NCBI GenBank assembly: GCA_043820655.1
Contig: JBDRDO010000028.1
Coordinates: 1 to 8,932, forward strand
Origin: JAZDEL01 sp043820655
GTDB taxonomy: Archaea; Iainarchaeota; Iainarchaeia; Iainarchaeales; JAZDEL01
DNA: 8,932 bases
Direction of reading: 5' to 3'
Made by a program: the position numbers and the translations under genes. Positions 1 to 7,600 of the stretch are shown here, piece by piece. The notes beneath the pieces were generated by a model. The model had not been told where the DNA came from and made no database searches. It saw only the letters and a list, made by a program, of their open reading frames with translations. Within the stretch, counting starts at the first letter, position 1. Every line of letters begins with the position of its first letter.

Positions 1-1158
1 GTGAATAAGGGCGAGTGGCTTGGGAAGGTTTACGCGGAAGCGAGCAAGAAAGTTAAGGGCAACCCTGAGTTGGAACAGAAAATGCGGGATCTGGTTAAGG
101 AACTGCACGAGGGGAAAAACAAGAAATTAAACGCCGTGTGGAAAAAAACAAGGAAGTGGAGCCTTGATGAGTTTTCGCAGATTTACAAAGATTTCGGGGT
201 TAAGTATGACAGGCTTTATTTTGAGAGTGAGGTTGAGAAGCTTGGCATTCTTGCGGCAAAGGAACTTCTGAAAAAAGGGATTGCTGAGGAGAGTGAGGGT
301 GCAATTATAATTGACATGAAGAAGCAGGGGCTTGGGGTTTTTGTTGTGCTGAAGCAGGACGGCATGCCGCTTTATTCAAGCAAGGATTTGGGGCTTATTA
401 AACTCAAGACAAAGGAATACAAGTTTGACAGGTCATACCATGTTGTCGGGTCGGAGCAGAACTTTTATTTCAGGCAGCTTATCAAAACTTTCGGGCTTAT
501 GGGTTTGCCGCAGGCAAAGAAAAGCAAACATATTTCATACGAGCTTGTTATGCTTGAGGAGGGCAAAATGGGTTCGCGCGAGGGGAATGTTATTACTTAC
601 AGCGAACTGCTGGAAAAAGTCACGGGCAAAACAAAAAAAGAGGTTAGCAAAAGGCATAAGGGATGGAGCGGAAAAAAGATTGATGCTGTTTCAAAATCAA
701 TTGCGCTTGCCGCGATTAAATTTGGCATGCTTTCGCGCGAGAACCAGAAGAAGATTATTTTCAACTGGCAGAGGGCAACTGAACTGGACGGGGAGACTGG
801 ACCTTATGTGCAGTATTCATACGCACGCGCAAGGAGCATTTTGCGCAAGGCAAAAACAATTCCCAAAAAGGCGGATTACGGTTTGCTTACCGAGGATTTG
901 GAGAAGGGGCTTGTGACTGCGCTTGCTGACTTCACGCAAATTCTTGAACAGAGCGCGGAACACTGCTCCCCGCATTTGCTTGCGCATTATCTCCTGCGTA
1001 CTGCCTCGGCATTCAATTCATTCTACCAGAAAGTGCATGTGCTGAATGCGGAGGATAAGGAGCTTCGCGCCGCAAGATTGGGGCTTGTTAAGGCCTCAAC
1101 AATCGTGCTTGAGAACGGCCTTATATTGCTTGGGATTGACGCGCTTGAGGAGATGTAG
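1..1158 (+). CDS. argS: Arginyl-tRNA synthetase, C-terminal part (5' end outside window)
   Basis: Cytoplasmic class I aminoacyl-tRNA synthetase that attaches arginine to tRNA-Arg using ATP. The visible 385 residues hold the second half of the Rossmann catalytic domain and the C-terminal DALR-type anticodon-binding domain. Recognisable blocks are DGMPLYSSKDLGL (about 120-132), VVGSEQNFYFRQL (about 148-160), a KMSKS-type loop GKMGSREGNVI (about 188-198) and GPYVQYSYARARSILRKA (about 268-285), followed by an all-helical C-terminus. The HIGH signature and the N-terminal tRNA D-loop-binding domain are missing because the frame is open at base 1; the family is usually about 550-600 residues, so GTG at base 1 is probably an internal valine codon. 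The KMSKS loop has Gly where Ser is common (KMGSREG). The stop TAG (1156-1158) is 2 nt before the PIN gene, suggesting one operon. Family assignment is certain; the true start is unknown. Confidence 0.96.
   Translation: MNKGEWLGKVYAEASKKVKGNPELEQKMRDLVKELHEGKNKKLNAVWKKTRKWSLDEFSQIYKDFGVKYDRLYFESEVEKLGILAAKELLKKGIAEESEGAIIIDMKKQGLGVFVVLKQDGMPLYSSKDLGLIKLKTKEYKFDRSYHVVGSEQNFYFRQLIKTFGLMGLPQAKKSKHISYELVMLEEGKMGSREGNVITYSELLEKVTGKTKKEVSKRHKGWSGKKIDAVSKSIALAAIKFGMLSRENQKKIIFNWQRATELDGETGPYVQYSYARARSILRKAKTIPKKADYGLLTEDLEKGLVTALADFTQILEQSAEHCSPHLLAHYLLRTASAFNSFYQKVHVLNAEDKELRAARLGLVKASTIVLENGLILLGIDALEEM
1147..1152 (+). promoter_or_regulatory. Shine-Dalgarno of the PIN-domain gene
   Basis: The sequence GAGGAG lies inside the last codons of argS, 8 nt before the ATG at 1161. 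It supports this ATG and translational coupling of the PIN gene to argS. Confidence 0.6.
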
Positions 1159-1160
1159 GA

Positions 1161-1655
1161 ATGGCGCTCTTTCCTAAACCATTGAGGGCAATGCTTGACA
1201 CGAACACTTACGAGGTTTTATTCAGCATGGACCCTTTGCCGATTGCAAGGCTTGTCCGGGCAGGGCGCCTGATTGTTTACGGCTGCAAGGCAATACGGGA
1301 TGAACTGAGAGGGATTCCACCGAGCGTGAAAGTCGGCGGGAGAAGCTACCGTAACATGCTCCTTTCCCTTTATGACGAATTCACAAGGAACCACAGCTAT
1401 CCCGTTGAAAGCCTCGCCGAAACACTGGCGGAAGAATACGGGCAGGCGTATAAAGGGGGAGTTTCAAAAAGAAAAATGATGCCCGATTTCCTCATAGTTG
1501 CGATAGCAACAATTCACAGGCTCGACATAATCGTTTCCGAGGATGAGAAAACAATGAAATCCGGACCGGCAATGAGGGCATATGCCCAAGTCAACAAACG
1601 AAAAAGCCTTGAAACGCCGAGATTCATCAAAGTAAGGGAACTTGCTATGCTTTAA
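1161..1655 (+). CDS. PIN-domain ribonuclease-like protein (VapC/FitB-like fold)
   Basis: A 164-residue single-domain protein of the PIN superfamily, which are metal-dependent ribonucleases. The acidic residues expected at the active site are visible in order: D13 in MLDTN, E48 in IRDELRG, D109 in MPDFLIVA, and D128 in the IIVSEDEKTM block near the C-terminal end of the fold. The spacing fits a complete PIN domain, with no signal peptide or membrane segment. The layout resembles a conserved archaeal PIN group often annotated as VapC-like, but no standard VapB-type DNA-binding antitoxin gene is adjacent, so a toxin role is not shown; RNA processing or decay is equally possible. ATG 1161 is chosen because it is 2 nt after the argS stop and has a good Shine-Dalgarno. 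The 3' end overlaps the convergent 49-codon gene by 11 nt. The fold is a confident call; the substrate is unknown. Confidence 0.88.
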   Translation: MALFPKPLRAMLDTNTYEVLFSMDPLPIARLVRAGRLIVYGCKAIRDELRGIPPSVKVGGRSYRNMLLSLYDEFTRNHSYPVESLAETLAEEYGQAYKGGVSKRKMMPDFLIVAIATIHRLDIIVSEDEKTMKSGPAMRAYAQVNKRKSLETPRFIKVRELAML

Positions 1656-1794
1656 GGTCCGCCATAAGCTTCCTTGTGTAAGCCCGGACAGACTCTGATT
1701 TGCGGGCCTTACGGAGCTCGGAAAGGAGTTCGGTAATTCTCTCTATCTGCGCCTTGGAATAAGGCCTCTCTACAGTGCAGGTCTTTGTGTACAT
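1645..1794 (-). CDS. Small basic hypothetical protein, 49 aa
   Basis: I do not recognise this protein. The frame is open further upstream (to 1932), but the start is placed at ATG 1794 because the upstream extension would run into the leuS 3' end and because a TATA-like box lies about 26 nt before this ATG, the spacing expected for a leaderless archaeal transcript. The product begins MYTKTCTVERPYSKAQIE and is rich in Lys, Arg and Glu. From about residue 12 onward the hydrophobic spacing (I17, I20, L23, L24, L27) suggests one or two amphipathic helices. There are no membrane segments or cysteine pairs. It converges on the PIN gene and overlaps its last 11 nt. A role as partner or inhibitor of the PIN protein is possible but rests only on proximity, and the convergent order is unlike usual toxin-antitoxin operons. 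It may also be a chance frame. Confidence 0.5.
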   Translation of the reverse strand: MYTKTCTVERPYSKAQIERITELLSELRKARKSESVRAYTRKLMADLKA

Positions 1795-1815
1795 GATTAT
1801 AATTAGATATGCCCG

Positions 1816-1825
1816 AATATAAAAG
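1816..1825 (-). promoter_or_regulatory. TATA-like box for the 49-aa gene
   Basis: On the - strand this reads CTTTTATATT, close to the archaeal box A consensus. Its centre is 26-27 nt upstream of the ATG at 1794, so transcription would begin at or next to the start codon (leaderless). It lies between the leuS stop and the small gene. Confidence 0.5.
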
Positions 1826-1862
1826 AATATCTGTTTGGTGACACAAAGATACCCTGCGACTT

Positions 1863-4580
1863 TTACTCCACATAAATCGCGGGCTTTAAGGGGAGCGCGT
1901 TCTTTGCTTTCCCTGCAGGGTCGTAACTGCACAGATCCGCCTTTTCAATCAGAACCTCACATCCAAAGCGCCTGCTTAGCATTTCCGCCGCCTCTTTCAG
2001 AACTGCTGTTTCATCTATTTTTTTCGCATCACGCAGTTCCGGTGCGCGCCTCACGAATGTGTTGACGCATGCCTGCGCCTCCTTGCCGTGCCTGCGCAGT
2101 TCCGCATTGCCCATCACTGCCTTCATTGCGGCTCCGACATCGGGTTTTGGCATGCAGACCTTAACAACGCTTTCCATTGCCTTCCACTTCCATGCGGGGC
2201 AGGTGTACAAAACAATTTTCTTCGGAGTTTCAATTTTTGCGATTTCCTTTATCGAATCAATATCGGAAATCAAATCCTCTACAAAGTCCGCTGCCTGCTC
2301 CGCCTTTTCATCAATCATTTTTTTGTCATGCTTCGGCCAGGGCGCAACGGAAACGAAGCCCTTGCCGCCCATTTTCTCCCAGAGTTCCTCACAGGCGTGC
2401 GGGGCAAAGGGGGCAAGCAATAAAACAGAGGTGCGGATGCCCGAAGCAAGGATTGCCTTGCTGTGCTTCGGCTCCTCTGAATATTTGTGCAGTTCATTAA
2501 CCAATTCAACAATTGCATTAATCGCAAAATTAAGTCTGAATCCCTCAAGCTGTGCGGTTACGTGCCCGATTGTCCTGTGAATTCTGCTTAGCATTAATTT
2601 GTCGCGTGAACTAAGGGCTTTTGTGTTTATTTTTTTGTTTTTGCCCTTCCCTGATTCTTTGGCATTGGCGCCCGCAAGCGCGGAAAACTTTTCCAGGAAT
2701 TTGTGCGTTATTTCCGCACCCTTGTCGTCCCACTCCATTTCCTTTTCAGGGGATGCAACCCCCAGAATAAAAAGCCGCATTGTGTCGGGCCCGAATTTGT
2801 CCATAATTGTGCCGGGGTCAACAACATTCCCCACGGATTTGCTCATAACCTTTCCATCCATCAGCACCATGCCCTGTGTCAGCAAACGCTTAAATGGTTC
2901 GCCGAATTTAAGGAGTTTCAAATCACGCAGTGCCTTGGTGAAAAACCGCGCGTAAAGCAGATGCAAAATTGCATGTTCAATTCCCCCGATGTACTGGTCA
3001 ACAGGCATCCAGTAATCCGCTGCCTTTTTTGTGAACGGCAGTTTCTTTTCATGTGGGGAGCAGTATCGCAGGAAATACCAGCTTGAATCAAAGAAGGTGT
3101 CCATTGTGTCTGTCTCGCGCCTTGCGGGCTTGCCGCACTTCGGGCACTTTACATTTACGAATGAATCAACACTTTCAAGCGGGTTTCCTTCTCCCGTAAA
3201 TTTAGCCCCCTTTGGCAGAAGCACGGGCAGATTCTTTTCAGGCACAGGCACTGCGCCGCAGGAGTGGCAGTAAATAATCGGTATTGGCGTGCCCCAGTAT
3301 CTCTGCCTTGAAATCAGCCAGTCACGCAGTTTGAAATATGTTGTGCGCTTGCCCTTCTTTTCCTTTTCAAGCCAGTCCGAGATTTTCCCGATTGCATCAA
3401 TATTTCCCAGCCCAGTGAACTGCGCGGAGTTTGCCATAATCCCTGCATCAACATATGCGCCCTGCATTTCTTCAGGGTTAAGTGTTTTCCCATTTGGCAT
3501 AATCACAGCCTTAATTGGCAAATCGTATTTCTTAGCAAATTCAAAATCACGATGATCATGGGCGGGAACGCACATAACAATTCCCGTTCCGTAATCCATT
3601 ACCGCAAAGTTCGCAACAAAGAGCGGAACTTCCGCGCCATTTACAGGATTCACAAGCAGGCGCCCTGTGAAAACGCCCTGCTTCTCCTTGCTTTCATCAA
3701 TCCTTTCAACCATGCTCTGCTTTTTCACTTCCTTCACAAATAGTTCCACTTCATCCTCTTTGCCCGTGCCCTGCACAAGTTCCTGCACAAGAGGGTGCTC
3801 AGGTGCGATTGCTGCAAAGGTCATGCCGAACAAGGTGTCCGGGCGAGTGGTGAATGTTGAAACCTTTTTCCCCAAGCCCTTAACCTCAAAAAATACATCA
3901 ACACCATTGCTTTTCCCGATCCAGTTTTTCTGCATTGTCTTTACGCGCTGGGGCCAGTGCTCAAGCTTTTCTATGTCCCTGAGAAGTTCCTCCGTATACG
4001 CGGTGATTTTCAGGAACCACTGTTCAAGGTTTTTTTCCTGCACCTCGGATTTACAGCGCCAGCATTTCCCATCCTCCACCTGTTCGTTTGCAAGCACCGT
4101 GCCGCACTGTTCACACCAGTTAACTGTTGCTCCCTTCCTGTACGCAAGACCCTTCTCAAGAAGTTTCAGAAAAATCCACTGGTTCCATTTGTAATATTCG
4201 GGCTCGCATGTGGCAAAGGAGCGTTCCCAGTCATATGAAAAGCCCATGTCCTCCTGCTGTTTGCGCATCTCCTTTATCCTTGCCCAGGTCCATTCCGCAG
4301 GGTCAACCTTTCCCTTTATTGCCGCGTTCTCCGCGGGCAGGCCCAATGAATCGTAACCCATTGGATAAATTACATTAAACCCCTGCATCCTTTTGTAGCG
4401 CGCGAATGAATCCCCTATTGAATAGTTCCGCACATGCCCCATGTGCAGTTTTCCCGAGGGATAGGGAAACATCTCCAAAACGTAATATTTCTTCCCCTTG
4501 CCATCGCGGGCGTGGAACAGCCCTGCGGCTGACCACTTCTTCTGCCATTTCCTGGCTATTCTGGCATAATCCGTACCCAT
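1863..4580 (-). CDS. leuS: Leucyl-tRNA synthetase, bacterial-type core with archaeal-type C-terminus
   Basis: Charges tRNA-Leu with leucine in the cytoplasm; 905 residues, apparently complete. Order of parts: HIGH motif HMGH (46-49) after MFPYPSGKL; a zinc knuckle C156/C159/C173/C176; CP1 editing domain with TTRPDT (244-249) and the conserved HDHRD aspartate at 345; a second Cys set C438/C441/C479/C482; ETDTMDTF (489-496); KMSKS loop as VMSKS (578-582); a helical anticodon-binding domain (about 650-750). The zinc knuckle preceding CP1, MFPYPSG, GLPAENAA and TTRPDT are bacterial-type features. Residues about 755-905, ending in DPAGKAKNALPLKPAIYVE, instead resemble the archaeal C-terminal domain that reads the tRNA-Leu long variable arm. 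Such chimeras are known in halophilic archaea. The first Lys of KMSKS is Val here. ATG 4580 fits the family N-terminus; no Shine-Dalgarno precedes it, so a short or absent leader is likely. It follows carB on the same strand by 96 nt. Confidence 0.97.
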   Translation of the reverse strand: MGTDYARIARKWQKKWSAAGLFHARDGKGKKYYVLEMFPYPSGKLHMGHVRNYSIGDSFARYKRMQGFNVIYPMGYDSLGLPAENAAIKGKVDPAEWTWARIKEMRKQQEDMGFSYDWERSFATCEPEYYKWNQWIFLKLLEKGLAYRKGATVNWCEQCGTVLANEQVEDGKCWRCKSEVQEKNLEQWFLKITAYTEELLRDIEKLEHWPQRVKTMQKNWIGKSNGVDVFFEVKGLGKKVSTFTTRPDTLFGMTFAAIAPEHPLVQELVQGTGKEDEVELFVKEVKKQSMVERIDESKEKQGVFTGRLLVNPVNGAEVPLFVANFAVMDYGTGIVMCVPAHDHRDFEFAKKYDLPIKAVIMPNGKTLNPEEMQGAYVDAGIMANSAQFTGLGNIDAIGKISDWLEKEKKGKRTTYFKLRDWLISRQRYWGTPIPIIYCHSCGAVPVPEKNLPVLLPKGAKFTGEGNPLESVDSFVNVKCPKCGKPARRETDTMDTFFDSSWYFLRYCSPHEKKLPFTKKAADYWMPVDQYIGGIEHAILHLLYARFFTKALRDLKLLKFGEPFKRLLTQGMVLMDGKVMSKSVGNVVDPGTIMDKFGPDTMRLFILGVASPEKEMEWDDKGAEITHKFLEKFSALAGANAKESGKGKNKKINTKALSSRDKLMLSRIHRTIGHVTAQLEGFRLNFAINAIVELVNELHKYSEEPKHSKAILASGIRTSVLLLAPFAPHACEELWEKMGGKGFVSVAPWPKHDKKMIDEKAEQAADFVEDLISDIDSIKEIAKIETPKKIVLYTCPAWKWKAMESVVKVCMPKPDVGAAMKAVMGNAELRRHGKEAQACVNTFVRRAPELRDAKKIDETAVLKEAAEMLSRRFGCEVLIEKADLCSYDPAGKAKNALPLKPAIYVE

Positions 4581-4613
4581 AGGAAATCAACATTAGAATT
4601 CAAGGGAAAAAGG

Positions 4614-4623
4614 TTTTTATTTC
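4614..4623 (-). promoter_or_regulatory. Possible TATA-like box upstream of leuS
   Basis: The - strand reads GAAATAAAAA about 38 nt before the leuS ATG, which would give a transcript with a leader of roughly 12 nt. This is a weak match to box A. leuS could also be read from the carAB transcript. Confidence 0.3.
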
Positions 4624-4635
4624 AACGCATTGCGC

Positions 4636-4645
4636 CGCCATGGCG
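4636..4645. repeat. 10-bp perfect palindrome in the carB-leuS spacer
   Basis: CGCCATGGCG is a perfect 10-bp dyad lying just upstream of the proposed leuS TATA-like box. It could be a regulator site, but a palindrome this short can arise by chance and no second copy was noticed. Confidence 0.25.
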
Positions 4646-4660
4646 AAAAGGGGCATGATT

Positions 4661-4675
4661 GCGCAAACCATGCGC
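4661..4675 (-). repeat. Short hairpin directly after the carB stop
   Basis: The transcript can pair GCGCA with TGCGC across the loop TGGTT, a 5-bp G/C-rich stem beginning one nucleotide after the carB stop. No T-run follows it directly; the nearest T5 is about 50 nt downstream, beyond the leuS TATA-like box. It may mark the end of the carAB message, but it is not a convincing terminator. Confidence 0.3.
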
Positions 4676-4676
4676 G

Positions 4677-7600
4677 CTAGAAAAAATCCTGCCACGGTCT
4701 TATGTCAAGTTCCGCCTCGGTTTTGCCCACAATTGAATTCAGGAACATTTTCGCAACTTCCGCATCGGTTATTAGTGAAATCGAATAATCAATTGCCGCG
4801 CGCCTGAGGAGGTATGCGCCCTCCATCTCGCTGGCAACATGCGGGTCGGGGACGCAGATTGCAAAATCAATTTTCCCCGCGCTGAAGTAATCCATCACAT
4901 TCGGCTTTTTCTTTTCATGCGCCTTGTAAAGGGTTTTGCATTTAATCCCGTTTTTCCTCAGGAATTCCGCGGTGTGCTCTGTCGCAAATATGCCGAACTT
5001 ACGTGCGGAAATCGCCTCGCGTATCGGCTCAAGAAGCTTTAATCTGTTCCTGTCGCCTGAAACACTCACAAGAATATTCTTCCGCGGAACGTTCCGACCG
5101 GAGGAAAGCTGTGCCTTTAAGAAAGCGTCCTCCATATCGGGGCCTATGCAGGCAACCTCGCCTGTTGATGACATTTCAACGCCCAGTTTCGGGTCTGCCC
5201 CGCGCAAACGTGAAAAGGAAAACTGCGGCACCTTAACCCCGACATGGTCAAGCTCAAGCGCGGAAATTCCGTTTTCAATCCTCGTACCAAGCATTGCGGA
5301 AACCGCAACATCAATGAAATCCGTGCCCGAGACCTTTGAAACAAAGGGGAACGACCGTGACGCCCTTAGATTAAGCTCAATGACCCTGACATGATTGTCC
5401 TTTGCAATGAACTGTATGTTGAACGGCCCGCTTATATTCAGTTCCGCGGCAAGCTTCCGCGCAATCAGCTTTATCTGCCTTACAGTTTCAAGGTTTGTCC
5501 TTTGAGGGGGTAAAACCATTGTTGCGTCCCCGGAATGCACGCCCGCATTTTCAACATGTTCCGAAATTGCCCAAACCGCAAGTTTGCCTTTGCATGCAAC
5601 AGCATCAATCTCAACCTCCCTTGCGCCGAGAATGAATTTGCTTATGACAACGGGATATTCCGCTGAGAGAGAGGTTGCCTTGCGCAAATATGAAGTGAGG
5701 TCAGCGGGGGAGAATGCGACATTCATTGCCGAACCACTAAGAACATAACTGGGACGGACAAGTACAGGATAGTTCACGCGCGCGGCAAATTCAAGCGCCT
5801 GTTTTTCGGTTGTTAATTCACGCCATTCCGGCTGTGCAATGTTAAGGGAGTCAAGCAGTGCGGAAAATTTGTGCCTGTTTTCCGCGCGGTCAATGCTTTC
5901 ATGCGGCGTGCCCAGAATTTTCACCCCTGCCGCGGCAAGTTTAGGGGTTAGGCTGTTTGGAATCTGCCCGCCTGTTGAAACAACAACCCCTTTCGGCTTT
6001 TCAAGTTCATAAATCTCAAGGACATTCTCGAGGCTTAGCTCGTCAAAGTAAAGCCTGTCGCAGACATCATAATCCGTTGAAACTGTTTCGGGATTGTAAT
6101 TTACCATTATTGTCTCAAAGCCCTCGCGCTTCAATGCGTTCACTGCGCTGACACAGCACCAGTCAAACTCAACGCTTGAGCCTATGCTGTATGCGCCGCT
6201 GCCAAGCACGATTGCCTTCTTTCCCTGCGGGAATTTCACATCATCCTCAATGCCGTTGTATGTGAGGTACAAATAATTTGTGCGCGCGGGGAATTCCGCC
6301 GCAAGGGTGTCAATCTGCTTAACTGAGGGGCGGAGTGAAAGCACGTGCCTGCGCTTGCGCACTGCGGCCTCATCAGCATCACGCAGAAGCACGGATATCT
6401 GCTTATCTGAAAATCCCAATTTTTTGCAATTAAGCAGGGTTTCGCGCGGAATTGTGTTTGCGTCCCACCCCCCTTTCTCAACCTCGCGTTTCAGCGCAAC
6501 AACATTCTCAAGGCGCTGGAGGAACCAATTGTCAATTCCGCTCAGGGAATGTATCCGCTCAATGGAGTAGCCCTTTTCAAGTGATTCAATAACCGCAAAG
6601 ATGCGCTTGTCAGTAGGGTATTCAATGCTGCGCGCAAGCCTAAGGAAGCGCATGCGGTTGCACACCAATCCGTACATGCCTGTCTGCAGCATGCGGATTG
6701 CCTTTTGCATTGCCTCCTCAAAGTTCCTGCCGATTGCCATTACCTCCCCCACACTCTTCATTTCCGTGCCTATCAGTTTTGACACGCGCCTGAACTTCTG
6801 CAAATCCCACCTTGGAATTTTAACAACAACATAATCAAGCGCAGGCTCAAAGCATGCCTTTGTTGTTTTTGTTACCTTATTCTCAAGCTCGGTAAGTGAA
6901 TATCCTAGTGCGAGCTTTGCCGCAATGAATGCAAGAGGATATCCCGTGGCCTTTGATGCCAATGCACTTGAGCGGGAGAGGCGCGCGTTGACCTCAATAA
7001 CCCTGTAATCATCACTCTCAGGGTCCAAAGCGAATTGAATGTTACATTCCCCCACAATTCCAAAATGCCTTATTGTGCGGATTGAAATTTCACGGAGTTT
7101 GTGGTATTCGTGGTTGTTCAGTGTTTGCGAGGGCGCTATTACAATGCTTTCCCCTGTGTGGATTCCCAAGGGGTCGAAATTTTCCATGTTGCAGACTGTA
7201 ACGCAGTTATCGTGCGCATCCCTCACAACCTCATATTCAACCTCCTTCCAGCCCTTGAGATATTCCTCAACAAGGATTTGTTTTGAATGGGTGAAGGCGC
7301 GCTTTGCAAGCCCCTGCAATTGCGCCGCGGTTTTCGCAACTCCCGAGCCCTTCCCCCCCAATGCAAATGCCGCGCGGACAATTACAGGAAAGCCCAATTT
7401 CTCGGCAGCGCGCATTGCATCCGTAGTGTTTGTCACGGGGAAACTGCGCGGAACATTTACATCAATTTTTCCAAGCTCGCGGTTGAATTTCTCACGGTCC
7501 TCCGTGAGTGCAATCGCCTTCACAGGGGTGCCGAGCACCTTTACTTTGTGCCTTTTCAGAACGCCTGTTTGCTCAAGCTCAAGCCCGCAGTTAAGCGCGG

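Noticed and set aside
425..916. 163-codon frame inside argS in another phase
   Set aside because: Overlaps well-conserved ArgRS motifs and has shadow-like Arg-rich composition.
2059..2580. Long + strand open frame opposite leuS
   Set aside because: A shadow of the leuS coding frame on the other strand, with no protein-like motifs.
4640..4806. Short + strand frame starting MAKRGMIAQTMRARKNP with a T/A-rich box about 23 nt upstream
   Set aside because: Most of it is antisense to the conserved 3' end of carB, it has no recognisable family, and the upstream T/A run is the mirror of the leuS TATA-like box.
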